Positions 12,509 to 22,652 of a DNA stretch of 64,000 nt are shown piece after piece (the first letter of the stretch is position 1; the number at the start of each line of letters is the position of its first letter). The notes below the pieces were generated by a model that made no database searches, was not told where the DNA came from, and saw only the letters and a list, made by a program, of their open reading frames with translations. The position numbers and the translations under genes were made by a program. This DNA comes from Cellulomonas xiejunii (GTDB taxonomy: Bacteria; Actinomycetota; Actinomycetes; Actinomycetales; Cellulomonadaceae): assembly GCF_024508315.1 (NCBI RefSeq), contig NZ_CP101987.1, positions 2,046,001-2,110,000 of the forward strand, written 5' to 3'.

Positions 12509-14040
12509 ACCGCGACGAGACGCGCGGGCGGGGCGGCCGCGGGGGCGAAGCACGCCGCGACGCCCGCGGGCGTCAGCGCGGCGAGGCCCGCGTCGAGGGC
12601 AGGGCCGCGCGGACCACCGCGGCGCCGGCCCAGCGGGCGCGCGCCGGTGACCCCGCGCGCGGCGCTGCGTACGACACGCTGCGGGCCGTGGCGGGGTCGG
12701 ACGCCTACGCGAACCTCGTGCTGCCGCCCCTGCTCCGCGAGCGACGCGTCGTCGGACGGGACGCGGCGTTCGCCACCGAGCTGGCCTACGGGACGCTGCG
12801 CCTGCAGGGACGCTACGACGCGGTCCTCGCGCAGGCGGCGTCGCGACCGCTCGACCAGGTCGACCCGCCCGTGCTCGACGTGCTGCGGCTCGGTGCGCAC
12901 CAGCTGCTCGGCATGCGGGTCGCTACCCACGCCGCCGTGTCGGAGACCGTGGGGCTGGCGCGCGAGCGGGTGGGTGCGGGTGCGGCGCAGTTCGTCAACG
13001 CGGTCCTGCGCAGGGTGTCCGAGCGGTCGCTCGAGGAGTGGCTGACCCGGATCGGGGACGCCGCGGACCCCCAGGGCGACGACCCGGTGGCGCGGCTCGC
13101 GGTCGTGGAGAGCCACCCGGCCTGGGTGGTGCGGGCGATGCGCGAGTCCCTGGTCGGGTCCGGGCGGTCCGCGGACGAGCTGGGGTCGCTGCTGGCCGCG
13201 GACAACGCGGCGCCGCGCGTGACGCTCGTCGCGCGCCCGGGGCTCGTGTCGCCCGAGGAGCTCGCGGAGCAGACGGGGGCACGGCCCGCGGGGCTCGCGT
13301 CGACCGCCCTGGTGATGGCCGGCGGTGATCCGGGCGACGTCCCGGCTGTGCGCGACGGTCTGGCGGGGGTCCAGGACGAGGGGTCACAGCTCGTGACGTT
13401 GGCGTTCGCGGCGGTGCCCGTCGAGGGGAAGGACGAGCGTTGGCTCGACCTGTGCGCGGGCCCGGGCGGCAAGGCGGCGCTCCTGGGTGCGCTGGCCGCG
13501 CAGCGGGGCGCGAGACTGGTCGCGAACGAGGTGCAGCCGCACCGCACGCGTCTGGTCGCGCAGGCGCTGCGCGCGGTCCCGCGCGCAGCGGTCGAGGAGG
13601 TGCGCACCGGAGACGGACGCCTGGTCGGGGACCAGGAGCCGGGGGCGTACGACCGTGTCCTGCTGGACGCCCCGTGCACGGGGCTGGGTGCCCTGCGTCG
13701 GCGTCCGGAGTCGCGGTGGCGCCGCACGCCTGCGGACCTCGCGACGCTGAGCGCGCTGCAGCGCGAGCTCCTGGCGTCGGCGATCGCGGCGGTGCGGCCG
13801 GGGGGAGTGGTGGGGTACGTGACGTGCTCACCGCACCTCGCCGAGACGCAGCTGGTCGTCCTGGACGCGGTGCGTGCTGCGGCACGTGCCGGGACGTCGG
13901 TCGAGGTCGTGGACGCGACGCCGGTCGTGGCGCAGGTCGCCCCGTCGTGGGAGCCCGTCGCGGGGCGCACGGACGTGCAGCTGTGGCCGCACGTGCACGG
14001 TACGGACGCGATGCACCTGACACTGCTGCGGCGCGCCTGA
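12505..14040 (+). CDS. rsmB: 16S rRNA (cytosine-967-C5)-methyltransferase
   Basis: SAM-dependent rRNA m5C methyltransferase. The 511 residues comprise an Arg/Gly-rich low-complexity N-terminus (about 1-50), a NusB-like RNA-binding domain (about 55-185) and the methyltransferase domain. The latter has the SAM site [18 protein letters not shown] near 316, the [15 protein letters not shown] motif near 387 and the catalytic Cys of [11 protein letters not shown] near 438. The basic tail is an accessory RNA-binding extension typical of high-GC species. Coupled to fmt by a 4-bp overlap. Confidence 0.96.
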   Translation: MNRDETRGRGGRGGEARRDARGRQRGEARVEGRAARTTAAPAQRARAGDPARGAAYDTLRAVAGSDAYANLVLPPLLRERRVVGRDAAFATELAYGTLRLQGRYDAVLAQAASRPLDQVDPPVLDVLRLGAHQLLGMRVATHAAVSETVGLARERVGAGAAQFVNAVLRRVSERSLEEWLTRIGDAADPQGDDPVARLAVVESHPAWVVRAMRESLVGSGRSADELGSLLAADNAAPRVTLVARPGLVSPEELAEQTGARPAGLASTALVMAGGDPGDVPAVRDGLAGVQDEGSQLVTLAFAAVPVEGKDERWLDLCAGPGGKAALLGALAAQRGARLVANEVQPHRTRLVAQALRAVPRAAVEEVRTGDGRLVGDQEPGAYDRVLLDAPCTGLGALRRRPESRWRRTPADLATLSALQRELLASAIAAVRPGGVVGYVTCSPHLAETQLVVLDAVRAAARAGTSVEVVDATPVVAQVAPSWEPVAGRTDVQLWPHVHGTDAMHLTLLRRA

Positions 14041-14072
14041 CGGTGCGGGCGCGTCCGGGCGCGTCGGCTGGG

Positions 14073-14078
14073 TAGCGT
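14073..14078 (+). promoter_or_regulatory. -10 TAGCGT of rpe
   Basis: Ends 6 nt before the rpe GTG; a leaderless-type promoter. Confidence 0.55.
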
Positions 14079-14084
14079 GGGGAC

Positions 14085-14756
14085 GTGGCTCCCGTGCTGA
14101 TCAACCCGAGCATCCTGTCCGCCGACTTCGCGAACCTCGAGCGCGACCTGCAGGTGATCGCCTCCGCGGACTACGCGCACGTGGACGTGATGGACCAGCA
14201 CTTCGTGCCGAACCTGACGATCGGGCTCCCGGTGGTGCGCCGGCTGGCGGAGGTCAGTCCGGTCCCCCTGGACGTGCACCTCATGATCGAGGACGCGGAC
14301 CGGTGGGCACCGCAGTACGCCGAGGCGGGTGCGGCGTCGGTGACGTTCCACGCGGAGGCGACCCAGGCGCCGGTGCGGCTCGCGCGGGAGCTGCGTGCGG
14401 GCGGTGTGCGCGCAGCGGTGGCACTGCGCCCCGCGACGCCCGTCGAGCCGTTCCTGGACCTGCTGGCCGAGGTCGACATGGTGCTGGTGATGACGGTCGA
14501 GCCGGGGTTCGGGGGCCAGGCGTTCATCGAGGGCACTCTCGCCAAGGTGCGGCGCACCCGTGCCGCGATCGACGCGTCCGGGGCCGCCACCTGGGTGCAG
14601 GTCGACGGCGGGGTGTCGCGCGACACGATCGGGCGCATCGCGCGGGCGGGCGCCAACGTGTTCGTCGCGGGGTCCGCGGTGTACGGGGCGCAGGACGTCG
14701 CCGGGGAGATCGCGGCGCTGCGGCACCTCGCGCAGCACCCGACGACCGAGGCCTGA
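14085..14756 (+). CDS. rpe: ribulose-phosphate 3-epimerase
   Basis: Interconverts ribulose 5-phosphate and xylulose 5-phosphate in the pentose phosphate pathway. The 223-residue TIM barrel has [28 protein letters not shown] with metal ligands, [16 protein letters not shown] and the catalytic Asp in VQVDGGV. It lies just before the riboflavin operon, which draws its substrate ribulose 5-phosphate from the same pool. Confidence 0.97.
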   Translation: MAPVLINPSILSADFANLERDLQVIASADYAHVDVMDQHFVPNLTIGLPVVRRLAEVSPVPLDVHLMIEDADRWAPQYAEAGAASVTFHAEATQAPVRLARELRAGGVRAAVALRPATPVEPFLDLLAEVDMVLVMTVEPGFGGQAFIEGTLAKVRRTRAAIDASGAATWVQVDGGVSRDTIGRIARAGANVFVAGSAVYGAQDVAGEIAALRHLAQHPTTEA

Positions 14757-14828
14757 CGCGCCGGTTCTCGGCGTGGACGCCGGGCGTCCGGGAATGCGGG
14801 CTGTGGCATCATCGTTGGCGAACACACA

Positions 14829-14959
14829 CGTGCTCCGGGGTCGGTGAAAGTCCGAGCCGGCGGTGACAGTCCGCGACCCGTGAGCCCCGCGAGGGGTGAG
14901 CGGTTGACCTGGTGGAAGTCCAGGACCGACGGTGAAAGTCCGGATGGGAGGAGACGCGT
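14829..14959 (+). promoter_or_regulatory. FMN riboswitch (RFN element)
   Basis: The conserved RFN blocks occur in order: GGTGAAAGTCC (14843-14853), GGCGGTGACAGTCCGCGAC (14859-14877), GGTTGACCTGGTGGAAGTCC (14892-14911), GACCGACGGTGAAAGTCCGG (14924-14943), then ATGGGAGGAGA. CTCC at 14833-14836 can pair with GGAG near 14950 to close P1. It lies about 90 nt upstream of ribD. FMN binding should reduce expression of the rib operon. No T-run terminator is visible, so control is probably translational or Rho-dependent. Confidence 0.95.
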
Positions 14960-15045
14960 GCGCGGCGCACCCCAGGTGTGCCGTGCCGGTGCGGCATGCC
15001 GCCCGAGCGACCCCGGAGCCTTCGAGGCGACGGAGGTGCAGGGCG

Positions 15046-16173
15046 ATGAGCGCGACGACCGGTGCGACGTGCGTCCCCGACCCCGACCCGGTTGCGCCCG
15101 GGGTCGCCCCGCAGGAGCTCGCGGCGATGCGCCGCGCCCTGGAGCTCGCCGCCCGCGGCCCTCGCGGGACGAACCCCCAGGTGGGGTGCGTGCTGCTCGG
15201 ACCCGACGGCACGACCCTCGGTGAGGGCTGGCACCGGGGCGCAGGGACGCCGCACGCCGAGGTCGCGGCTCTCGCCGACGCCCGCGAGCGCGGCGCCGAC
15301 GTGCGCGGGGCGACGGCGGTCGTGACCCTCGAGCCGTGCGACCACACGGGCCGCACCGGGCCGTGTTCCGTGGCGCTGCTGGAGGCCGGGGTCGCGCGTG
15401 CCGTGATCGCCGTGCCCGACCCGAACCCGGTCGCGGCCGGGGGAGCGGACCGGCTGCGCTCGGCGGGCGTGGACGTCGTCACGGGCGTGCTGGCGCACGA
15501 GGGTGCGCGGGTGCTGGGGCCGTGGCTGGCGGCGGTGCGGCGCGGGTGGCCGTTCGTGACGCTGAAGATCGCCACGACGCTCGACGGGCGGGTCGCGGCC
15601 CTCGACGGCACGAGCCGCTGGATCACGTCGGACGTGGCGCGGCAGCACGCGCACGCGCACCGGGCGCAGGTCGGGGCGGTCGTCGTGGGGACCGGGACGG
15701 CTCTGGTCGACGACCCGTCGCTGACCGCACGCACGGGCGACGGGTCGCTGGTCGAGGAGCAGCCGCTGCGCGTCGTCGTGGGGCAGCGGGACGTGCCGCC
15801 GGGTGCGCGGCTGCGCAGCCCGGGCGGCGAGCTCGTGCAGGTCCGCACGCACGACCCCGCGCGGGTCCTGGCCGTGCTGCACGAGCGTGAGGTCCGTCAC
15901 GTCCTGGTCGAGGGTGGGCCGACGCTCGCGGCCGCGTTCCTGGCGGCGGGTCTCGTCGACGAGGTCCACGCGTACGTGGCGCCCGTCCTGCTGGGTGCCG
16001 GTACGGCCGCGATCGGGGACCTCGGCATCACGACGATCTCGGACGCGGTGCGGCTGGTGCCGACCGAGGTCCTGCCGCTGGGGCCCGACGTGCTCGTCGT
16101 CGCGACGCCCGAGCACCCACCGCGCGGTACGGCGGACCCGATCGCACGCACGTCCACCGAGAAGGAGAGCTGA
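15046..16173 (+). CDS. ribD: bifunctional riboflavin biosynthesis deaminase/reductase
   Basis: Deaminates and then reduces the pyrimidine product of GTP cyclohydrolase II. The 375-residue protein has the deaminase zinc site HAEVAAL plus TLEPCDHTGRTGPC, and the reductase domain with TLKIATTLDGRVAA, SRWITSD and VEGGPTLAAAF. ATG 15046 was chosen: GGAGG (15032-15036) is 9 nt upstream, and the longer reading frame runs back into the riboswitch. The stop overlaps ribE by one base (TGATG). Confidence 0.96.
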   Translation: MSATTGATCVPDPDPVAPGVAPQELAAMRRALELAARGPRGTNPQVGCVLLGPDGTTLGEGWHRGAGTPHAEVAALADARERGADVRGATAVVTLEPCDHTGRTGPCSVALLEAGVARAVIAVPDPNPVAAGGADRLRSAGVDVVTGVLAHEGARVLGPWLAAVRRGWPFVTLKIATTLDGRVAALDGTSRWITSDVARQHAHAHRAQVGAVVVGTGTALVDDPSLTARTGDGSLVEEQPLRVVVGQRDVPPGARLRSPGGELVQVRTHDPARVLAVLHEREVRHVLVEGGPTLAAAFLAAGLVDEVHAYVAPVLLGAGTAAIGDLGITTISDAVRLVPTEVLPLGPDVLVVATPEHPPRGTADPIARTSTEKES

Positions 16174-16787
16174 TGTTCACCGGGATCGTCGAGGAGATGG
16201 GCACGGTCGTGGCCCTCGTGCCGGGGGACGGTGACGAGGCCGACGCGCGCCTGCGGGTCCGTGGGCCGCTGGTCACGTCGGACGCGTCGCTGGGGGACTC
16301 GATCGCGGTGAGCGGGGTGTGCCTGACCGTGGCCGAGCTGCCGGGTGACGGGACGTTCGTCGCGGACGTCATGCCGGAGACGCTGCGCCGCTCGGCGCTG
16401 GGTGACCTCGTCGAGGGGGACGCCGTGAACCTGGAGCGGGCCCTGGCGGTCGGGGGCCGGTACGGCGGCCACGTCGTGCAGGGCCACGTCGACGGCGTGG
16501 GCGAGGTCCGGTCGCGCCGCCCGGGGCCGCGGTGGGACGACATCGAGATCGCGTTGGACCCGTCGCTCGCGCGCTACGTCGCGGAGAAGGGCTCGATCAC
16601 GGTGCAGGGCGTGTCCCTCACGGTGACGCACGTGGGCGACGACGTGTTCGGGGTCTCGCTGATTCCCACGACGCTGCAGGTCACGACCCTGGGTGAGCTT
16701 GCTCCCGGGGCGCGGGTGAACCTCGAGGTGGACGTGCTCGCGAAGTACACCGAACGGCTCCTGACCACCGCGGGGGTGACCCGGTGA
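16173..16787 (+). CDS. ribE: riboflavin synthase alpha subunit
   Basis: Dismutates two 6,7-dimethyl-8-ribityllumazine molecules to riboflavin. The 204 residues form two tandem lumazine-binding barrels: MFTGIVEEMGTV with VSGVCLTV in the first, GGHVVQGHVDGVG with VQGVSLTV in the second. Strong Shine-Dalgarno GAAGGAGAG just upstream within ribD. Overlaps ribBA by 4 bp (GTGA). Confidence 0.97.
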   Translation: MFTGIVEEMGTVVALVPGDGDEADARLRVRGPLVTSDASLGDSIAVSGVCLTVAELPGDGTFVADVMPETLRRSALGDLVEGDAVNLERALAVGGRYGGHVVQGHVDGVGEVRSRRPGPRWDDIEIALDPSLARYVAEKGSITVQGVSLTVTHVGDDVFGVSLIPTTLQVTTLGELAPGARVNLEVDVLAKYTERLLTTAGVTR

Positions 16788-18157
16788 GCGCGGAGATCCG
16801 GCTGGGGACGGTCGAGGAGGCCCTCGAGGCGCTGCGCGCGGGGCGTCCGGTGCTGGTGTCCGACTCGGAGGACCGCGAGAACGAGGCCGACGTGGTGCTC
16901 GCGGCGCAGTCCGCCACGCCCGAGTGGGTGGCCTGGACGATCCGGCACTCGTCGGGCTACCTGTGCGCCCCGATGCCGGCCGCGCGGGCGGACGCGCTCG
17001 ACCTGCCGCTGATGGTGCCGCACAGCCAGGACCCGCGGCGCACGGCGTACACCGTGACGGTCGACGCCGCGACGGGCGTGTCCACAGGCATCTCGGCCGC
17101 CGACCGGGCGCGCACGCTGCGTGTGCTGGCGGACCCGGCGGCGGGGCACAACGACCTGATCCGCCCGGGGCACGTCCTGCCGCTGCGTGCCGTCCCCGGG
17201 GGCGTGCTGCACCGGGCGGGGCACACCGAGGCGGCGGTCGACCTGTGCCGTCTGGCGGGTCTGGAGCCCGTGGCCGGGATCGCCGAGCTCGTGCGGGACG
17301 ACGGGCAGATGGTCCGGCTGCCGGAGGCCTCGCGCATCGCGGCCGAGGCCGGGCTGGTGCTGCTGACGATCGCCGACCTGCGCGCGTGGCGTGCGGAGAA
17401 CGACCCCCTGGAGCCCGCGGCCCCGGCCGACCTGGGCACGGCACCGCGCGTGCACCCGACGCACACGGCGTACCTGCCGACGCGTCACGGCGACTTCCGC
17501 ATCCACGGGTTCCGCGACCTGCGCACGGGGGACGAGCACGTCGCGCTCGTGTCGACCGCGGGGCTCGTCGACGAGCCGACGGTGCGGGTGCACTCGGAGT
17601 GCCTCACGGGCGACGCGTTCGGATCGGCGCGCTGCGACTGCGGCCCGCAGCTCGACGCGGCGCTCGAGATCGCGGCCGCGGAGGGTGGGGCCGTGGTGTA
17701 CCTGCGCGGACACGAGGGCCGGGGCATCGGTCTGCTCGCGAAGGTCGCCGCGTACGCGTTGCAGGACGACGGCCGCGACACCATCGAGGCCAACATCGAC
17801 CTGGGGTGGCCCGCGGACCGGCGTGAGTACGGCGCGGCAGCGGCGATCCTCGCGGACCTGGGCGTGCGCCGGGTGCGGTTACTGACCAACAACCCCGCCA
17901 AGGTCGCGGGCCTGCGCGCGCACGGCATCGACGTGACCGAGGTCCGTGGCATCGAGGTCGGTCGCACCCCGCACAACGAGGCGTACCTGCGCACCAAGGC
18001 CACCAGCATGGGCCACGCACTGCACCTCGACGGCGGCGCGTCCGGCACACCGCGTGTCGAGCCGGCCGTGCACGTGGCGCCCGTCATCGCCGGCCCCGCA
18101 CCCGCGGGCGCCGACACCACCGACCACACGTTCGACCCTCTGGAGGATCTGGCATGA
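16784..18157 (+). CDS. ribBA: 3,4-dihydroxy-2-butanone 4-phosphate synthase / GTP cyclohydrolase II
   Basis: Fused enzyme supplying both precursors of the lumazine. The N-terminal half has [34 protein letters not shown] and HTEAAVDL. The C-terminal half has the zinc site [19 protein letters not shown], the catalytic GHEGRGIGL and LLTNNPAKV. At 457 residues it carries a C-terminal tail of roughly 45 residues rich in Pro/Ala beyond the cyclohydrolase core. Overlaps ribH by 4 bp. Confidence 0.97.
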   Translation: MSAEIRLGTVEEALEALRAGRPVLVSDSEDRENEADVVLAAQSATPEWVAWTIRHSSGYLCAPMPAARADALDLPLMVPHSQDPRRTAYTVTVDAATGVSTGISAADRARTLRVLADPAAGHNDLIRPGHVLPLRAVPGGVLHRAGHTEAAVDLCRLAGLEPVAGIAELVRDDGQMVRLPEASRIAAEAGLVLLTIADLRAWRAENDPLEPAAPADLGTAPRVHPTHTAYLPTRHGDFRIHGFRDLRTGDEHVALVSTAGLVDEPTVRVHSECLTGDAFGSARCDCGPQLDAALEIAAAEGGAVVYLRGHEGRGIGLLAKVAAYALQDDGRDTIEANIDLGWPADRREYGAAAAILADLGVRRVRLLTNNPAKVAGLRAHGIDVTEVRGIEVGRTPHNEAYLRTKATSMGHALHLDGGASGTPRVEPAVHVAPVIAGPAPAGADTTDHTFDPLEDLA

Positions 18158-18627
18158 GCGGCGCAGGCGCACCCACCCTGGACCTGGACGGCCGCGGCCT
18201 GCGGGTCGTCGTCGTGGCGGCAAGCTGGCACACCGAGGTGATGGACGGCCTGGTGGCCGGTGCGCAGCGCGCCCTGGCCGAGGCCGGGGTCGAGGACGTC
18301 ACGACGGTCCGCGTCCCCGGCTCGTTCGAGCTGCCCGTCGCAGCGCAGCGCGCGGCCGGCACGGCCGACGCGGTCGTCGCGCTCGGTGTGGTGATCCGGG
18401 GCGGGACGCCGCACTTCGACTTCGTGTGCCAGGCCGCCACGTGGGGTCTGACGCAGGTCGCCCTGCGCACCGGTGTGCCGGTGGGCTTCGGTGTCCTGAC
18501 GTGCGACGACGAGCAGCAGGCGCTCGACCGTGCGGGGCTGCCCGGCTCGCACGAGGACAAGGGTGCGGAGGCGGCGCAGGCGGCGGTCGCGACCGCCCTG
18601 ACGCTGCGCACCTGGGGGGACGCGTGA
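18154..18627 (+). CDS. ribH: 6,7-dimethyl-8-ribityllumazine synthase
   Basis: Condenses the two RibBA/RibD-derived precursors; forms icosahedral or pentameric assemblies in the family. The 157-residue protein has VVVAASWH, the VPGSFELP ribityl-binding motif, [10 protein letters not shown] and the phosphate/His region at [11 protein letters not shown]. It is the last gene of the riboswitch-controlled operon. Confidence 0.97.
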   Translation: MSGAGAPTLDLDGRGLRVVVVAASWHTEVMDGLVAGAQRALAEAGVEDVTTVRVPGSFELPVAAQRAAGTADAVVALGVVIRGGTPHFDFVCQAATWGLTQVALRTGVPVGFGVLTCDDEQQALDRAGLPGSHEDKGAEAAQAAVATALTLRTWGDA

Positions 18628-18661
18628 GCGACGCGTGTGCGCGACGGGTCGGACGGGCGTC

Positions 18662-18667
18662 TAGGCT
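18662..18667 (+). promoter_or_regulatory. -10 TAGGCT of hisE
   Basis: Ends 6 nt before the hisE GTG; a leaderless-type promoter, which would separate hisEG from the rib operon. Confidence 0.55.
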
Positions 18668-18673
18668 CGGCGC

Positions 18674-18937
18674 GTGAAGTCGTTCGAGGAGCTGTTCGCC
18701 GAGCTGTCCCACAAGGCTGCCACCCGCCCCGCGGGGTCCGGCACGGTCGCCGAGCTCGACGCGGGTGTCCATGCCATCGGCAAGAAGGTCGTCGAGGAGG
18801 CCGCCGAGGTCTGGATGGCCGCCGAGCACGAGACCGACGAGCGCGCCGCCGAGGAGATCTCGCAGCTGCTGTACCACCTGCAGGTGCTCATGCTCGCCAA
18901 GGGCCTGACGCTGCAGGACGTGTACACGCACCTGTGA
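18674..18937 (+). CDS. hisE: phosphoribosyl-ATP pyrophosphatase
   Basis: Second step of histidine synthesis, hydrolysing PR-ATP to PR-AMP. The 87-residue all-helical protein carries the family's metal-binding acidic motifs [13 protein letters not shown] and the later [18 protein letters not shown]. It precedes hisG, the usual actinobacterial pair, whereas other his genes are absent from the window. Confidence 0.95.
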   Translation: MKSFEELFAELSHKAATRPAGSGTVAELDAGVHAIGKKVVEEAAEVWMAAEHETDERAAEEISQLLYHLQVLMLAKGLTLQDVYTHL

Positions 18938-18992
18938 CGGCACCGCCGACCGTCACGCCCCCGACCGCCACCACCGAACCACCGAGGACACC

Positions 18993-19841
18993 GTGCTGAG
19001 GATCGCCGTCCCCAACAAGGGCTCCCTGTCGGAGCCCGCCTGCGACATGCTGCGTGAGGCGGGCTACCGCCAGCGCCGCGACTCCCGTGAGCTGGTCCTG
19101 CCGGACCCGGACAACGACGTGGAGTTCTTCTTCCTGCGTCCGCGCGACGTCGCCGTGTACGTCGGTGCGGGGACCGTCGACGTCGGGATCACGGGCCGGG
19201 ACCTGCTCATCGACTCCGCGTCGTCGGCGGTCGAGCACCTGCCCCTGGGGTTCGCGCGCTCCACGTTCCGGTTCGCCGGCACCGCCGGGCGCCTGACCGA
19301 CGCCCGGCAGGTCGCCGGGCTGCGCGTCGCCACGTCGTACGCCGAGCTCGTCGGTGCGTACCTGCGCGAGCGAGGCATCGAGCCGGCGGCCGTCGTGCGG
19401 CTCGACGGAGCGGTGGAGTCGGCCATCCAGCTCGGCGTCGCGGACGTCATCGCCGACGTCGTCGAGACCGGGTCGACGCTGCGCGCCGCCGGGCTCGAGG
19501 TGTTCGGCGAGCCGATCCTGCGCTCCGAGGCCGTCCTGGTGCGCCGCGCCGACGTCGACCAGCCCGCCGGCCTCGACATCCTGACGCGGCGGCTGCAGGG
19601 CGTGCTCACGGCCCGCGAGTACGTCCTCATGGACTACGACGTGCCGCTGGAGCTCGTCGAGGCGGCCGTGGCCATCACCCCGGGCCTGGAGTCGCCGACG
19701 GTGTCACCGCTGCACAACGGCCAGTGGGCCGCCGTGCGCGCCATGGTGCCGCGCAGCCAGACCAACCGCGTCATGGACTCCCTGTACGACGTCGGCGCAC
19801 GCGCGATCCTCGTCACCTCGATCCTGGCGTGCCGGATCTGA
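18993..19841 (+). CDS. hisG: ATP phosphoribosyltransferase, long form
   Basis: First, feedback-regulated step of histidine synthesis. The 282-residue protein is the long, HisZ-independent form: a catalytic bilobal domain ([49 protein letters not shown]) followed by a C-terminal ACT-like domain of about 75 residues that binds histidine. GTG start after GAGGACACC. Confidence 0.96.
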   Translation: MLRIAVPNKGSLSEPACDMLREAGYRQRRDSRELVLPDPDNDVEFFFLRPRDVAVYVGAGTVDVGITGRDLLIDSASSAVEHLPLGFARSTFRFAGTAGRLTDARQVAGLRVATSYAELVGAYLRERGIEPAAVVRLDGAVESAIQLGVADVIADVVETGSTLRAAGLEVFGEPILRSEAVLVRRADVDQPAGLDILTRRLQGVLTAREYVLMDYDVPLELVEAAVAITPGLESPTVSPLHNGQWAAVRAMVPRSQTNRVMDSLYDVGARAILVTSILACRI

Positions 19842-19842
19842 C

Positions 19843-20286
19843 ATGACGGCCGACGACGACCTCGCCGCCCCGTTCCGACCCCGCCTCGCACGGGTCGTGT
19901 CGCTCGCCGTGGCGGCGGCGGTCGTCGTGCTGACGCTCGTGCTGGTCGCGACGATGCCGGGCCTGGCGACGCTCGACCAGATCGGCTTCGTGCTGTTCGC
20001 CCTGGCGATCGCCTGGTTCTGCTGGCGGCAGGCGTCGGTGAGCGCCGTCCCGGACGACACCGGCCTGCGCGTGCGCAACCTGCTGATCACCACGCACGTC
20101 GCGTGGGCGCAGGTGGTCTCCGTGCGGTTCGGTCAGGGGCGCCCCTGGGTCCAGCTGGACCTGGCCGACGGCGACACCATCGCCGTCATGGGCGTGCAGC
20201 GCTCCGACGGGGAGCGCGCCGAGCGTGAGGCGCGTCGGCTCGCGACCCTCGTCGCCCGACGCACGGCGACCGCCGCCGACGACTGA
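19843..20286 (+). CDS. small PH-like domain membrane protein
   Basis: A 147-residue protein with two hydrophobic segments (about residues 16-37 and 42-60), followed by a soluble domain with the W-x-x-V-x-x-V-x-F pattern of bacterial PH-like proteins (VRNLLITTHVAWAQVVSVRF). The start is 1 nt after the hisG stop, so it is probably co-transcribed. PH-domain proteins commonly follow hisG in actinobacteria; the role is unknown. Confidence 0.75.
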   Translation: MTADDDLAAPFRPRLARVVSLAVAAAVVVLTLVLVATMPGLATLDQIGFVLFALAIAWFCWRQASVSAVPDDTGLRVRNLLITTHVAWAQVVSVRFGQGRPWVQLDLADGDTIAVMGVQRSDGERAEREARRLATLVARRTATAADD

Positions 20287-20344
20287 CGGCAAACGCACGA
20301 CCAGCGGCGGGCACGAGCCGCGACGCGACCCCACCGGGGGCGCG

Positions 20345-21502
20345 TCAGGCGACCGTGATGGCGTGCACGCCCGCGACCGCGGCCGCGAGGAAGGCCGCGG
20401 GGTCGGCGTCGAGGCCTCGCCCCATGGTCGACAGCCGCACCGGGCAGCTCCGCAGCGCGTCGAGCAGGTCCGTCCCGGCGGCCTCGGCCACGGCCGCGTG
20501 GCGTCCCTGCGGCACCGCGAGCGCGGCGGCCTGACCGGCGACGCGGTCCGCGAGCGCGGTCCACGCCGCGGGCTCCGGGTCGGCCGTGAGGTCCCGCGGC
20601 GTGCCGGGCAGGTCGCGGGAGAACACCGGGACGACCACGTCGGCGGGGGACAGCGCGACCCGGCCGTACGCCGTCAAGGAGTGGTGCGACACGCCCAGGT
20701 GACGCTCGCGCGCGTCGGCCCCGGACACCCGCAGGGACGCGACGGGGCGCCCCCCGAGCACGCCGGCGGCGTTGAGGGCCTCACCGGCCGCGACGCCGGA
20801 GAAGCCCCATCGTGTGCCGGTGCCCAGGTTCCCCGGGCCCTGCGCCACCACCACGAGGTCCGCGCCGACGACGTGCCGCGCGGCGAGCAGCCCGGTGTGG
20901 ACCGTGACGGCCTCGAGGTCGCCGCCGAACGCCTGACCCGTCGTCACGCACGCCGCGATCCACCCGGCGGTGCGCAGGCCGTCCACGGCGCGCGAGAACC
21001 ACGCGGGCAGCGCACCCCCGTCGGTCATGACGTACGCGACGCGTGGTGCTTCCCGTCCCAGCCGCTCGGCCGCGGCGCGGGCGCCGGCGATCACCGCGGG
21101 CAGCGCCGAGTGCAGGTCCGCGACGACCACGGGCAGCCCCGCGAGGTCGTCGGCGTCACGCAGGACGTCGTGGTGCGGCGACTCCTGGTCGTCCACGCCC
21201 AGCACCATCGCCTGCAGGGGGGTGTAGCGCGCCTTGACCAGGTGGCCCGGGCCGGGCAGCGGGTCGGGCACCAGCGCGTCGGTGCGTGCCACGACGAGCG
21301 CGTACCCCCCGGTCCCCAGCCCTCGCAGCAACGCGGTGGCGTTGAGGAGCACGTGCGCACCCGGGACCACCTCGCCCACCAGGTGCGGGTACGACAGCGC
21401 CCGGACCGTGCGGTCCTCGCCGTCGAGCGCCACCGTCGACTCGCAGGCACCGTCCCACCGGGCCCGGCACTCCGTCACCACTCCCGCACGCCACGCGATC
21501 AC
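20345..21502 (-). CDS. DUF3866 family protein
   Basis: A 385-residue protein of an uncharacterised actinobacterial family. Visible conserved segments are AQGPGNLGTGTRWGFSGVAAGE, split here as AQGPGNLGTGTRWGF and SGVAAGE, then SVSHHSLTAYG-like GVSHHSLTAYG and YVMTDGGALPAWFS. No signal peptide or clear membrane segment. It is transcribed divergently from pafB across only about 70 bp. Function unknown. Confidence 0.85.
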   Translation of the reverse strand: MIAWRAGVVTECRARWDGACESTVALDGEDRTVRALSYPHLVGEVVPGAHVLLNATALLRGLGTGGYALVVARTDALVPDPLPGPGHLVKARYTPLQAMVLGVDDQESPHHDVLRDADDLAGLPVVVADLHSALPAVIAGARAAAERLGREAPRVAYVMTDGGALPAWFSRAVDGLRTAGWIAACVTTGQAFGGDLEAVTVHTGLLAARHVVGADLVVVAQGPGNLGTGTRWGFSGVAAGEALNAAGVLGGRPVASLRVSGADARERHLGVSHHSLTAYGRVALSPADVVVPVFSRDLPGTPRDLTADPEPAAWTALADRVAGQAAALAVPQGRHAAVAEAAGTDLLDALRSCPVRLSTMGRGLDADPAAFLAAAVAGVHAITVA

Positions 21503-21561
21503 GCGCCCACGCTACCGGCGTGCCGTGCGCCGTCCGCGCCCGCGAGCGCGCCCGCGACGAC

Positions 21562-21567
21562 TACCGT
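21562..21567 (+). promoter_or_regulatory. -10 TACCGT of pafB
   Basis: Ends 8 nt before the pafB ATG; a leaderless-type promoter in the short divergent region with the DUF3866 gene. Confidence 0.5.
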
Positions 21568-21575
21568 GGTGCTCG

Positions 21576-22652
21576 ATGCCTCCCGCGATCCCGCCCGCCG
21601 AGCGCCTGCTCAACCTCGTCATCGCCCTGGTGAACACTCCGGGCCGCATGACGAAGGAGCAGGTGCGCACCTCCGTCGCCGGGTACAGGGACGCCCGTTC
21701 GGACGAGGCCTTCGAGCGGATGTTCGAGCGCGACAAGGACACCCTGCGTGAGCTGGGGATCCCGGTCCTGACGGTGACGCACGCCGGGCACGGTGACGAC
21801 ATCGGGTACCGCATCGACACGGCGAGCTGGTCGCTGCCCCCGATCGAGCTGACCGCCGCCGAGCTGGGCGTCCTGGCACTCGCGGCGCAGGTGTGGCAGG
21901 ACCAGTCGTTGCGTGCGGACTCGACGCGCGCCCTGACCAAGCTCCGCGCGGTGGGTGAGGCCCCCCAGGCGCACGACCTCGTGGCCGGTCTGGCCCCGCG
22001 CGTGCGGGCCGGGGGCGACGCCTTCGCCCCGCTGGTGGACGCCGTGCAGAACCGGCAGGCCGTCCGGTTCACGTACCACGCGGCGACGACCGGTGAGGTG
22101 CGCGAGCGGCGCGTCGAGCCGTGGAAGCTGCTGGCCCGTCGCGGGGGGTGGGTGCTGCTGGCGCGGGACCGCGACCGCGACGCGAGCCGGTCGTTCCGGC
22201 TCAGCCGCATCCGCGGTGCCGTCCGGCCCCTGGGCGGTCCGGGCGGGTTCGACGCGCCGACCGCGCAGGAGCTCGCGGACGCGTCGCACGCATGGATGGG
22301 CGACGGGCCGGAGCGCACGGCACTGCTCGCGGTGACCCCGCACCGGGCGGAGGCGTTGCGGGCACGTGCCACGCCCGCCCCGGCGGACCGCCCGCTGCCC
22401 CCCGGTGCCGACCACGTCCTGGACGGCCGTGAGCTGGTGGCGGTGCCCTACCGCCTCGACTGGGAGCTGGCCGAGGAGGTCGTCGCCTACGGCGACGCCG
22501 TGGTCGTCCTCGACCCGCCGCAGGTGCGTGACGCGGTCGTCGGGATGCTGCGCGTCGCGGCGACGCTGGACGCGCTGCGGCCACCGGGCACCGACGCGGC
22601 CGGCCCCACGGGTCGGCGCGACCCCCACGTCGAGGAGGCGCGAGGTGCCTGA
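21576..22652 (+). CDS. pafB: WYL-domain transcriptional activator PafB
   Basis: Half of the PafB-PafC heterodimer that activates the LexA-independent DNA-damage response in mycobacteria. The 358-residue protein has an N-terminal winged HTH (about 1-90, ERLLNLVIALVNTPGRMTKE), a WYL sensor domain (about 145-220, FTYHAATTGEVRERRVEPW) and a C-terminal WCX extension. ATG 21576 fits the family start; the longer open frame is unsupported. Stop overlaps pafC by 8 bp. Confidence 0.93.
   Translation: MPPAIPPAERLLNLVIALVNTPGRMTKEQVRTSVAGYRDARSDEAFERMFERDKDTLRELGIPVLTVTHAGHGDDIGYRIDTASWSLPPIELTAAELGVLALAAQVWQDQSLRADSTRALTKLRAVGEAPQAHDLVAGLAPRVRAGGDAFAPLVDAVQNRQAVRFTYHAATTGEVRERRVEPWKLLARRGGWVLLARDRDRDASRSFRLSRIRGAVRPLGGPGGFDAPTAQELADASHAWMGDGPERTALLAVTPHRAEALRARATPAPADRPLPPGADHVLDGRELVAVPYRLDWELAEEVVAYGDAVVVLDPPQVRDAVVGMLRVAATLDALRPPGTDAAGPTGRRDPHVEEARGA

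Noticed and set aside
9182..12553. A 1123-codon minus-strand frame over priA and fmt
   Set aside because: Antisense to two conserved genes, no recognisable domain, Arg/Gly-rich composition; a GC-bias shadow.
14932..15045. Extended ribD start at 14932
   Set aside because: It lies inside the FMN aptamer and adds a non-conserved 38 residues; ATG 15046 has a good ribosome site.
12813..15848. A 1011-codon minus-strand frame over rsmB, rpe and ribD
   Set aside because: Covers the FMN riboswitch and three conserved genes in antisense; no domain support.
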